Of a stretch of 64,000 nt of DNA, positions 19,297 to 26,601 are shown in pieces. Source of the DNA: CALBPI01 sp039821645. Lineage in GTDB: Bacteria > Pseudomonadota > Gammaproteobacteria > Steroidobacterales > Woeseiaceae. The stretch covers positions 62,001-126,000 of the forward strand of contig JBCBNU010000002.1 of NCBI GenBank assembly GCA_039821645.1, in the 5' to 3' direction. The stretch's first letter is position 1. Every line of letters begins with the position of its first letter. The notes below the pieces were generated by a model. That model was given only the letters and a program-made list of their open reading frames with translations. It did no database searches and was not told the DNA's origin. Made by a program: the position numbers and the translations under genes.

Positions 19297-20082
19297 CTAG
19301 ATGTTGTTGTTCAGGAACTGAAGCATCTGGTCGTTCGTCGAAATCGCTTTCGAGTTCATTTCGTAGGCGCGTTGGGTCTCGATCATATTGACGAGCTCCT
19401 CGACGACATTGACATTCGAACCTTCGAGGGCGCCCTGTTGAATACCACCCAAGCCGTTAAGGCCAGGAGTTCCGGGCTGTGCGGTACCGCTGGCGACCGT
19501 TTCCAGGTAGAGATTCTCTCCGCGCGGCTGGAGACCAACCGGATTGACAAAATCAACCGTTTGAATCGTGCCGACCTGCACGGGTGCTGACTGCCCCTGC
19601 AGGGTTGCTGATACGGTCCCGTCGACGCCAATCGTGATGGATTGAGTCTGCGGGGGCAGCGTAACCGGTGGCTGAATGGGATAGCCGCTCGCCGTTACAA
19701 TCTGGCCCTGAGCATCCTGCTGGAACGCACCGTCTCGCGTATATCCAAGCGTTGCGTCCGGCAGTAACACCTGGAAATAGCCGCGGCCAAGAATCGCCAT
19801 GTCGAGTGAGTTTTCGGTTTGCAAGATACTGCCCTGCGTATGCAGTTGCTCGGTGGCAACAACGCGAACCCCGGTACCGACATTAAGGCCCGATGGCAGC
19901 ACGGTGTTCTGCGAGCTCTGGCCACCGACCTGACGTTGGTTTTGGTAGATCAGATCCTCGAACACTACGCGCCCGCGCTTGAAGCCATTTGTATTGACGT
20001 TGGCGAGGTTGTTCGAGACCACCGTCATGCGGGTTTGCTGGGCATCCAGCCCGGTCTTTGCGACCCAAAGTGCCTGGTTCAT
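19297..20082 (-). CDS. flgG: Distal rod protein FlgG
   Basis: A 261-residue rod protein. The N-terminal signature (VVSNNLANVNTNGFKRGRVV), the diagnostic QNQRQVGGQ segment and the C-terminus (ELVNMIETQRAYEMNSKAIS) identify FlgG and separate it from FlgF. It lies 13 bases downstream of flgF and abuts flgH. Confidence 0.97.
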   Translation of the reverse strand: MNQALWVAKTGLDAQQTRMTVVSNNLANVNTNGFKRGRVVFEDLIYQNQRQVGGQSSQNTVLPSGLNVGTGVRVVATEQLHTQGSILQTENSLDMAILGRGYFQVLLPDATLGYTRDGAFQQDAQGQIVTASGYPIQPPVTLPPQTQSITIGVDGTVSATLQGQSAPVQVGTIQTVDFVNPVGLQPRGENLYLETVASGTAQPGTPGLNGLGGIQQGALEGSNVNVVEELVNMIETQRAYEMNSKAISTNDQMLQFLNNNI

Positions 20083-20095
20083 TCAGATACTCCCT

Positions 20096-20836
20096 TTATC
20101 GAATGCGCAGCAGTCCCGCTGCTGCGTCTGCGTTTTCTTCCGCGGTCGTCATGGTCTTGACCTGCAATTCATATTGGCGCGCCAAACTGATCATGGTGAC
20201 TAGTGTTTCGGCGACATTGACGTTGCTGGTCTCCAGTGCGCCTGGCGTGAGCTTGACCGATGCATCGGCCGGTGAGGCCTCACCGTCGGTTCGACGGAAT
20301 AACCCGTCCGCACCCTTTTCGAGGGATGCCAAAGGTGGGTTCACCAAACGCAAGCGACCGACCGCCGCAAGGGTCTGCGGACCTTGGCCCAACACCTGGA
20401 CTGAGACCGTGCCGTCCGTGCCAATGGTGATGGATGTGCTAGGTGGGATCGCTATCGGACCACTATCACCGAGAACAGGGTCACCTTTTGCGGTCAGCAG
20501 CTGACCTGCGCTATTCGTTCTGAGATCGCCTGCTCGGGTATACGCCTCACCGCCATCGGCGGTTTGAACGACCAGGAAACCCTGACCGGCAATCGCGACA
20601 TCCAGATCGCGCTCCGTGGTTACCGTGGCGCCAGGCGAAAAATCCGTAGCGTAGGTTTCCGCAATCGCGTTGTGGCGAGTTGAAGCGCCCTCGCCTGCAA
20701 CCTGCAAACTGCGGAATCCATGCAAGTCCGCACGAAAACCTGTCGTAGAGATATTCGCGAGATTGTTGCTGGTCACCGCCTGCGCCAATTCCGTTTGGCG
20801 CGCTCCGGTCATTGCAATATAAGCCATACGATCCAT
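20096..20836 (-). CDS. flgF: Proximal rod protein FlgF
   Basis: A 246-residue rod protein with the conserved N-terminal MDRMAYIAMTGA and NNLANISTTGFRADL segments and a C-terminal ETLVTMISLARQYELQVKTM. Position between flgE and flgG and its length support FlgF. Confidence 0.96.
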   Translation of the reverse strand: MDRMAYIAMTGARQTELAQAVTSNNLANISTTGFRADLHGFRSLQVAGEGASTRHNAIAETYATDFSPGATVTTERDLDVAIAGQGFLVVQTADGGEAYTRAGDLRTNSAGQLLTAKGDPVLGDSGPIAIPPSTSITIGTDGTVSVQVLGQGPQTLAAVGRLRLVNPPLASLEKGADGLFRRTDGEASPADASVKLTPGALETSNVNVAETLVTMISLARQYELQVKTMTTAEENADAAAGLLRIR

Positions 20837-20855
20837 GTGCCGGCTCCGTTAGCGA

Positions 20856-22076
20856 CTATCGCCGAATGTTAATTACCGTCTGCGTTACCGTATCCGCGGT
20901 CGAAATCATCTGGGCATTCGCCTGGAAGTTCCGCTGCGCGGTAATCATATTTACGAGCTGCGCGGTAAGGTCGACATTGGAAGCCTCCAATGCACCTGCC
21001 TGGATCAGACCAAAGCGGGCTGTGCCTGCATCACCAAGAGCGGCATCGCCAGACTCGAAGGACTCTGCGAAGTTTGTATCACCATCCTGCTGGAGGCCCT
21101 GCGGGTTGGTGAAACGCGCTAGTGCCAGACGACCTAACGAGGTTGACTGACCGTTACTGAACTGCGCAAACACAACGCCCGTGGAGCTCACTTCCAGACC
21201 GGTGAGTCGACCGGTGGTGAATCCGTCCTGAATCACCGAGTTCACGCCAAAGTTTTCACCAAACTGCGTGGTTTCGATAAACCGCAGCGTCACATCAACG
21301 GTGCTCGCGCCATTCAGTGGGTCGTAAGGCGGCAGTGTCAACGCGCCACCCACAGGAGACTGAAGCCGACCATCAGGACCAAACACCACGGGCTGCGGCA
21401 CACCGACCGCATTTCCATCAATCGTGGTTTGAACGGTCCACTCGTTAGGGTTGGCACCCTTGATAAAGTATGAGGTGGCCGTATGAGATGCACCCAGCGA
21501 GTCAAAGATGGTGACGGCGGTTGTGAAGTTAAAACTCGACGCATCCGCTGGATCGAAAACCGGGTTCACCGGTGGAGACTCGTCGGCAGGCAGGTTGACA
21601 CCAAACTCAATATTGGCTGTTTCCTGCGGCGGGTTAGACCCGGTCTGTAACTGCAGATCTGTGAGGTTACCCGTGTTGAACAATCCATCCGCACCGACGG
21701 GATATGACTGCAACCTCAACCCCGAGGTGTTGACAACAAAACCCTCCCGATCGACTGAAAAAGCACCGGCGCGTGTGTACAGGCGCTGGCCACCATCGTT
21801 GAGTACGAAAAAGCCTTCGCCCGAGATCGCAAGGTCGAGCGCGTTCTGTGTGAAGTCGATATTGCCCTGAGTAAACTGCTGCGAAATATCCGAAAGTCGA
21901 ACACCACTTCCCGCCGCAGATGAACTAACACTCTGTGCACCCACCGCGAAAACTTCAGCGAACTGCGCTCGCGACTCTTTGAAGCCGGTCGTGTTGACAT
22001 TCGCGATATTATTGGCCGTGACACCAAGATCGGTTGCGGCAGCGTTGAGGCCACTAAGGGCGATTCGAAATACCAT
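20856..22076 (-). CDS. flgE: Flagellar hook protein FlgE
   Basis: A 406-residue hook subunit. The N-terminus (VFRIALSGLNAAATDLGVTA) and the C-terminus (QLVNMITAQRNFQANAQMIS) fit FlgE, with the variable hook-surface domain in between. It follows flgD by 18 bases, as expected since FlgD caps the growing hook. Confidence 0.97.
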   Translation of the reverse strand: MVFRIALSGLNAAATDLGVTANNIANVNTTGFKESRAQFAEVFAVGAQSVSSSAAGSGVRLSDISQQFTQGNIDFTQNALDLAISGEGFFVLNDGGQRLYTRAGAFSVDREGFVVNTSGLRLQSYPVGADGLFNTGNLTDLQLQTGSNPPQETANIEFGVNLPADESPPVNPVFDPADASSFNFTTAVTIFDSLGASHTATSYFIKGANPNEWTVQTTIDGNAVGVPQPVVFGPDGRLQSPVGGALTLPPYDPLNGASTVDVTLRFIETTQFGENFGVNSVIQDGFTTGRLTGLEVSSTGVVFAQFSNGQSTSLGRLALARFTNPQGLQQDGDTNFAESFESGDAALGDAGTARFGLIQAGALEASNVDLTAQLVNMITAQRNFQANAQMISTADTVTQTVINIRR

Positions 22077-22094
22077 GCGGACTGCTCCTTCGTA

Positions 22095-22769
22095 TCAAAA
22101 AATTTCGCGTACGTCGGCAAACGAAAAACTGCCGAGTAAGCTGCTGTTGACTGTGATGCCCTGGCCGGTCGGATCGAGCGTGACACTACCCACATCGCTG
22201 CGCAGAAGTGTTGGGACGCTTTCGAAATCCGAACCACGCTGAACCGTGGCACGAAATTGGTAGACTCCTGGTGGCGCTGGTGAGCCGTCAGACATTTGTC
22301 CGTTCCACTGCCATGCCGTATCGCCGGCAACCCGAGTGCCGAGTTCAAGCGATTGCACAAGCTGCCCGGAAGCGTCCAGCACATCGACCCGCACCGCGCC
22401 GCTAGCGCCCTCCATCTGGAGCGCACCGCTGATCGCCTGGCCCTGAATGTCTGAACGCGCCAGCTCTGAGTTCACAAGTACCTCACGACCTACAAGCGCA
22501 GAGGCTTGAAGCGCCTGATCGGATACCAGTCGATCGCTGAAGCTGTCGAACGAGAGCTGTAACTCTTCGATACCGCTGGCTGTAGAGAACTGCGCGAGCT
22601 GCGCCAGGAACTCACCGTTTTCCATGGGCTCGAATGGGTCCTGGTTCTCAAATTGCGCCAGCATTAGTGTCAGATACTCGTCTTGTCCGACATCTTGCGT
22701 TTCAACGCCGCGTGTCTGATTTGTAAGACCGATATCCTGCAACGCACCAAAATCAATACTATTAGTCAC
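22095..22769 (-). CDS. flgD: Hook capping protein FlgD
   Basis: A 224-residue hook scaffold. The N-terminal DEYLTLMLAQFENQDPFEPM motif and the central FLAQLAQFSTASGIEEL are classic FlgD. The C-terminal half contains the Tudor/FnIII-like domain (TAWQWNGQMSDGSPAPPGVY). Normal length. Confidence 0.97.
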   Translation of the reverse strand: MTNSIDFGALQDIGLTNQTRGVETQDVGQDEYLTLMLAQFENQDPFEPMENGEFLAQLAQFSTASGIEELQLSFDSFSDRLVSDQALQASALVGREVLVNSELARSDIQGQAISGALQMEGASGAVRVDVLDASGQLVQSLELGTRVAGDTAWQWNGQMSDGSPAPPGVYQFRATVQRGSDFESVPTLLRSDVGSVTLDPTGQGITVNSSLLGSFSFADVREIF

Positions 22770-22782
22770 TGACAGCTACTCC

Positions 22783-23226
22783 TTAGCTACGACCGATCGA
22801 CAAGGTCTGCACCAACAACTCCTTGGTCGTCGTCATAATTTCAATGTTGGATTGGTAAGCGCGCGACGCAGAGATCATATTGACCATCTCGGCCACCGTG
22901 TTGACGTTCGTGACATACACGTTGCCGTCGGCATCCGCTTCAGGGTGATCCGGTGCGTAGCGCTGGGTAAGCGGTTGCTGGCTTTCCACGACATCGGTGA
23001 CTCGAACGCCGTAGCTTGCCGTTGCGTTTTCGGCAAACACCCGAAATGAGGGTGAGGTTTGATATCCCGGAATCGCCTCAAATACAGGGTTTCGCGCGCG
23101 GTAAACCTTGTTCGGGTCACCCGACACGCTACCGGCGTTCGCGAGATTACTGGCGGTGGTGTTCAGACGGACCGATTGTGCATTTAACGCCGAACCCGCG
23201 ATATCCATTACACGATTTAAGGCCAT
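22783..23226 (-). CDS. flgC: Proximal rod protein FlgC
   Basis: A 147-residue rod protein. The N-terminal AQSVRLNTTASNLANAGSVS and the C-terminal NTVAEMVNMISASRAYQSNI are family hallmarks. Its start overlaps the flgB stop codon. Confidence 0.97.
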   Translation of the reverse strand: MALNRVMDIAGSALNAQSVRLNTTASNLANAGSVSGDPNKVYRARNPVFEAIPGYQTSPSFRVFAENATASYGVRVTDVVESQQPLTQRYAPDHPEADADGNVYVTNVNTVAEMVNMISASRAYQSNIEIMTTTKELLVQTLSIGRS

Positions 23227-23624
23227 TACAGATCTCCTCGGATTGCGAGGCGAAGCCCGGAGATCTTCTGATTCAGGAAACGAAGGCTGGCCTGGTAGCC
23301 GATAACATTCTTCGCGTACTCCGCCTGTTCAACGTCGGTCTCCACAGTGTTGCCATCAACACTCGGCTGTGTCGGAACGCGCCATGCGAGGGCGGTGCGG
23401 GTGTCGAGAAAACGCTCCTGCGGCGCCATGTGGCCGCTATCCGTCGTTGCAACCCGCAACGTGGAAAACTGATTCCCATTGCCGCTCAATGCAGCGGCGA
23501 AATCAAAGTCGCGAGCTAGATAACCCGGTGTGTCGGCATTGGCGAGATTGGTCGCCAGCACCTCATTACGCGCAGCGCGTAACGACAAGGCCTCAGCATG
23601 TTGTGCAAACGGATCCACCTTCAT
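23226..23624 (-). CDS. flgB: Proximal rod protein FlgB
   Basis: A 132-residue rod protein and the first gene of the leftward flgBCDEFGHIJKL unit. The NEVLATNLANADTPGYLARD segment is diagnostic. A sigma-54 promoter lies 35-50 bases upstream of its ATG. Confidence 0.97.
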   Translation of the reverse strand: MKVDPFAQHAEALSLRAARNEVLATNLANADTPGYLARDFDFAAALSGNGNQFSTLRVATTDSGHMAPQERFLDTRTALAWRVPTQPSVDGNTVETDVEQAEYAKNVIGYQASLRFLNQKISGLRLAIRGDL

Positions 23625-23658
23625 GGCGTGTCCTTCGGTTCTTACTCAAGGGACTCTT

Positions 23659-23674
23659 AGCAAGCGCTGTGCCA
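23659..23674 (-). promoter_or_regulatory. Sigma-54 promoter of the flgB operon
   Basis: On the minus strand TGGCACAGCGCTTGCT: near-perfect -24/-12 element with 10 bases between GG and GC. Predicted start near 23648, about 24 bases before flgB. Confidence 0.87.
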
Positions 23675-23807
23675 ATTTCCGTGAAGCCGCTATATGACCT
23701 GCTTTCGGCGCTGAGCGCACGTCGTTTCAGCACCGCGAGTGGCAATAAACCGCCGCTTAAACGGCAACGCACGACCGGCAGGTGTCAACGATCTGACGTT
23801 TTTCGCG

Positions 23808-23823
23808 TGGCACAAACTTTGCA
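23808..23823 (+). promoter_or_regulatory. Sigma-54 promoter of flgA
   Basis: TGGCACAAACTTTGCA, matching TGGCAC-N5-TTGCA with the canonical 10-base GG/GC spacing. Predicted start near 23834, 39 bases before the flgA ATG. It is divergent from the flgB promoter, separated by about 130 bases that may hold shared activator sites. Confidence 0.85.
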
Positions 23824-23872
23824 GCTGTCGTGTCAATGAACGGTCCGCGTAAGCAACGAAGGTAAACGACAC

Positions 23873-24586
23873 ATGACGACCCTCCATATAAGGTGTGTGC
23901 TTTGCGCATTGATCAGCAGCTTGCTCGCTGAACCTGTCATCGCCAACGCTGAATCGAGCTGGCATCCGGTCGAAGACATCGCGCGCGCTGCCGAACGACG
24001 CATCGCGGCAGACCGTGGGCTGGATACCTCTGGCTCAAGCGCGAAGGCAGATCGGCTGGACAGCAACCTGCGAGTCGGGCGTTGCGATGAACCGCTCGTC
24101 ACGCGATATCCCGGGCCTACTGATGGCCCCAGAGTGACGGTCGGCGTGAGTTGCCGAAGCAACCAGCAATGGCAGGTCTATGTCTCAGTGCGGACAATCG
24201 CGTGGCAACCCATTGTAGTGCTGGGCGGCCATTTTTCTCGCGGTCACCGCCTGACTGCCACCGATTTGCGTCTGAGGCGCGTCGATATTTCGACGATGTC
24301 TCTCGGCTATTTCGCTGACCCTAATATGGTAGTCGGTCGGACTCTGACTCGTTCGCTGCCCGAGGGCAGCGTCGTCACGCCCGCAGCGGTTAGCGACCGA
24401 ACCGATGTTCATAAAGGGCAGACCGTCACGCTAATCGCCTCTATTCGCGGCGCAAGAATCAAGATGAGTGGCGAGGCGCTGGAGGACGGTGCGATCGGAC
24501 AGCGTGTACGGGTACGCAATCAAAGTTCCGGGCGTACGGTCGAAGGGACCATCCAGCCCGGCGGCGACGTTCTGATCTCACCCTGA
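23873..24586 (+). CDS. flgA: P-ring assembly chaperone FlgA
   Basis: A 237-residue periplasmic chaperone needed for FlgI ring formation. A signal peptide covers roughly residues 1-26 (cleavage near NAESSW). The C-terminal SAF-like domain includes the conserved LRRVDISTMSLGYFADPNMV and GQRVRVRNQSSGRTVEGTIQ. GAAGGT lies about nine bases upstream of the ATG. It is transcribed divergently from flgB under its own sigma-54 box. Confidence 0.95.
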   Translation: MTTLHIRCVLCALISSLLAEPVIANAESSWHPVEDIARAAERRIAADRGLDTSGSSAKADRLDSNLRVGRCDEPLVTRYPGPTDGPRVTVGVSCRSNQQWQVYVSVRTIAWQPIVVLGGHFSRGHRLTATDLRLRRVDISTMSLGYFADPNMVVGRTLTRSLPEGSVVTPAAVSDRTDVHKGQTVTLIASIRGARIKMSGEALEDGAIGQRVRVRNQSSGRTVEGTIQPGGDVLISP

Positions 24587-24630
24587 CCACCGACTGCGTC
24601 ACATTCACCGTTTTTTTTCATGTTTCGGGC

Positions 24631-24657
24631 TAAAGTTAACGTCTGTGTCGCCGCTAG
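24631..24657 (+). promoter_or_regulatory. Sigma-28 promoter of flgM
   Basis: TAAA-N15-GCCGCTAG; the -35 extends to TAAAGTT as in the FliA consensus and the -10 matches at 6 of 8. Predicted start about 24664, roughly 20 bases before flgM. It gives the usual feedback of FliA on its anti-sigma factor. Confidence 0.82.
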
Positions 24658-24684
24658 CTGGGGCACAGAGGGATAACTTTTTGG

Positions 24685-25011
24685 ATGATTAAGATTATGT
24701 CTAACGAAATCGATGGAGTGAACACCGGCGTTCTGCCGAAGATCGCTGACGTCGGCAGCAATCGACGAGTCGGTAGCGAGACCCCGGCCGAGCAGCAAGG
24801 CGAAGCGCCGAATGCACGCCCTGCCGAAACCGTCGCGCTGACCGACAACGCCAAGTTGCTCGCACGGATCGAAGACGCGGTTGCCGAGGCACCAGATGTT
24901 GATGCAGCGCGTGTTGATGCGATCAAGGCTTCCATACAAGACGGTAGCTACGAAATCGACGACCGTCAGATTGCCGATAAGATTCTTCGCAGTGACGTAG
25001 AGCGCGGTTAA
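24685..25011 (+). CDS. flgM: Anti-sigma-28 factor FlgM
   Basis: A 108-residue inhibitor of FliA that is exported through the completed hook. The C-terminal FliA-binding part is conserved (ETVALTDNAKLLARIEDAVA; VDAARVDAIKASIQDGSYEI). The start could also be the ATG at 24697 (MSNEIDG); the AGAGGGA sequence about 11 bases before 24685 slightly favours the first. It is preceded by a sigma-28 promoter and followed by flgN after 5 bases. Confidence 0.93.
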   Translation: MIKIMSNEIDGVNTGVLPKIADVGSNRRVGSETPAEQQGEAPNARPAETVALTDNAKLLARIEDAVAEAPDVDAARVDAIKASIQDGSYEIDDRQIADKILRSDVERG

Positions 25012-25016
25012 GACAA

Positions 25017-25511
25017 ATGAGCACTGAAGGCATCAAACGCTTTGACCGTATCCTCGCGCTGCTGAATGAGACGCAGCGCGCCGCGGAGCGCTTGTTGAAT
25101 GCCTTGTATGACGAGCGCAATGCACTTCGTGATGACGATAGCGATGCACTGAGCAGCTGTGTTTCACGCAAGAAAATGCATCTGGATGCGCTTGAGAAAC
25201 TCGGTCACTCGCGTCAGGCAATGCTGGCCGCAGACGACGTGGAAGACACTATGCAAGGCATGACCTCGTACGTTCGCCGCAATGACCGTGATGGCGCGTT
25301 GGAGGCTGTGTGGTCCAAAGTCATCGCCCTGCTCTCGGAATGCCGCGAAGCCAATAACGGTAACGGCATTATCATCGCTTCGCAGCAGAAGCAGAAACAG
25401 GAAGCGCTCCGCGTGATGCGTGGCCAAGACGGAACCTCTGATACAGAGACTTACAATCCGGACGGCAAAGCAGACACCACGGGGCAGTATCGGGCGCTGG
25501 CGGAAGTCTAG
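25017..25511 (+). CDS. flgN: FlgN export chaperone
   Basis: A 164-residue all-helical protein of the FlgN family, the chaperone for FlgK and FlgL. The N-terminal AAERLLNALYDERNALRDDD and the C-terminal NGNGIIIASQQKQKQEALRV fit the family. Position after flgM is standard. Confidence 0.92.
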   Translation: MSTEGIKRFDRILALLNETQRAAERLLNALYDERNALRDDDSDALSSCVSRKKMHLDALEKLGHSRQAMLAADDVEDTMQGMTSYVRRNDRDGALEAVWSKVIALLSECREANNGNGIIIASQQKQKQEALRVMRGQDGTSDTETYNPDGKADTTGQYRALAEV

Positions 25512-25562
25512 ACGCAACGCAGGAACGGCCAGGATGCCAGGTTTAATGACAAGGAGTCAGCA

Positions 25563-25766
25563 ATGCTGATCGTCAGCCGCCGCAATGCAGAATCGATTCT
25601 CATCGAACCCGCTGCTGATGTGGATCCGAATACCCCTCTGCGGGAAATCTTCGGTGATGGCCCGATCGAGATAACCGTGTTTTCGGGCGCCGGACACCGC
25701 GTAAAGATGGGCGTCGACGCCCCTCGAGCACTCACAATCTGGCGTAAAGAGCCCGAGAATTCTTGA
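25563..25766 (+). CDS. CsrA/RsmA paralogue with an internal insertion
   Basis: A 67-residue protein. Residues 1-14 (MLIVSRRNAESILI) align with CsrA strand 1 (MLILTRRVGETLMI), and residues 36-63 (EITVFSGAGHRVKMGVDAPR, then ALTIWRKE) align with strands 2-5, including the Arg equivalent to CsrA Arg44. Between them is an insertion of roughly 19 residues (EPAADVDPNTPLREIFGDG) absent from ordinary CsrA. AAGGAG lies 8 bases upstream. It is the last gene of the flgM-flgN unit, 51 bases after flgN, so it may be expressed with late flagellar genes. RNA binding is inferred. Confidence 0.82.
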   Translation: MLIVSRRNAESILIEPAADVDPNTPLREIFGDGPIEITVFSGAGHRVKMGVDAPRALTIWRKEPENS

Positions 25767-25851
25767 CAAGCTCGTAGACGCAGACGCGCTTGGCATTGCC
25801 CTGACGCAGACCCCGCCAACAGCCAATCGAAGGCGTTTCCAGCATTATTTT

Positions 25852-26601
25852 CTAGACAATCCGAAGCTTCGGTGCGGACTGCGAGTCGAGTGGTTCGATC
25901 GCCGGGCGACGATCGTCCTGCGTTGCCGTCATATGAGCCGGAAGCACGATCACCGCGGACAGACCAGTACCGCCTGCCCGGAATTGCAGCTGGGCACCCA
26001 TAGCTTCAAGCTCACGCGAGATAATCGACAGCCCCAGACCGGCCGATTTCCCGTTAGTTGACAGTTTGACGAACGGTTGCGCGATCTTGGTCAACATCCC
26101 GTCAGGCACACCTGCGCCGTTATCGCGCACGACGATCAACGTGCCCGCACCCATTGCGGCTGATGACTCGATATGAATCTGCAGTGTCGATGGGCTCGGG
26201 TGGTGCGTAATCGCATTGCGAAACAACTCGTCGAGAACCATACGCATGGCCGACAAATCGGCCACGATTTGATCCTGCGCAACCGAAATTACCAATTCCG
26301 CACTCGGATTCACGTTCTGCTTCCTGAACACAATTTCGGCTAGCTCAGTCAGACTGAATTGCTCTGGAGTGACATGCCGCTGTCCTGCACGGCAGTAACG
26401 TATCAAGTCATTAACGAATCGATCCATCCCCGCCAAACGCAGATCGAGCATTCCGAGCGCGTGCATCGCGGCATCAGGATTGTCCCTCAAGAGGTCTTCC
26501 CTGACGTATGCCGACAGCTGGCGTGCAGAACGAAGCAATGACGCGTAGTCCTGCGACAACGCTCGCGCGAAAACCTGTCGTTGTGAATCTTCTTCGATCA
26601 T
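25852..26601 (-). CDS. Histidine-kinase-like protein with His-to-Gln H-box
   Basis: A soluble 249-residue protein. Residues 8-75 resemble the phytochrome-type dimerisation/phosphotransfer domain, but the usual SHDL motif reads SQDY (Gln17), so the phospho-acceptor is missing. The HATPase domain looks functional: N-box (DELFRNAITHH), G1 (VVRDNGAGVP), F-box (AQPFVKLS), G2 (SAGLGLSI). The start overlaps the stop of the upstream REC-GGDEF-EAL gene (ATGA), implying a partnership. It could be a phosphatase, an allosteric partner or a kinase for another His. No transmembrane segment. Confidence 0.85.
   Translation of the reverse strand: MIEEDSQRQVFARALSQDYASLLRSARQLSAYVREDLLRDNPDAAMHALGMLDLRLAGMDRFVNDLIRYCRAGQRHVTPEQFSLTELAEIVFRKQNVNPSAELVISVAQDQIVADLSAMRMVLDELFRNAITHHPSPSTLQIHIESSAAMGAGTLIVVRDNGAGVPDGMLTKIAQPFVKLSTNGKSAGLGLSIISRELEAMGAQLQFRAGGTGLSAVIVLPAHMTATQDDRRPAIEPLDSQSAPKLRIV

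Noticed and set aside
23625..23872. Hidden gene in the flgB-flgA gap
   Set aside because: No frame with a plausible start and ribosome binding site; the gap is accounted for by two divergent sigma-54 promoters and possible activator sites.
24611..24618. T8 tract after flgA as an intrinsic terminator
   Set aside because: No stable stem precedes it, and it lies just upstream of the flgM sigma-28 promoter.
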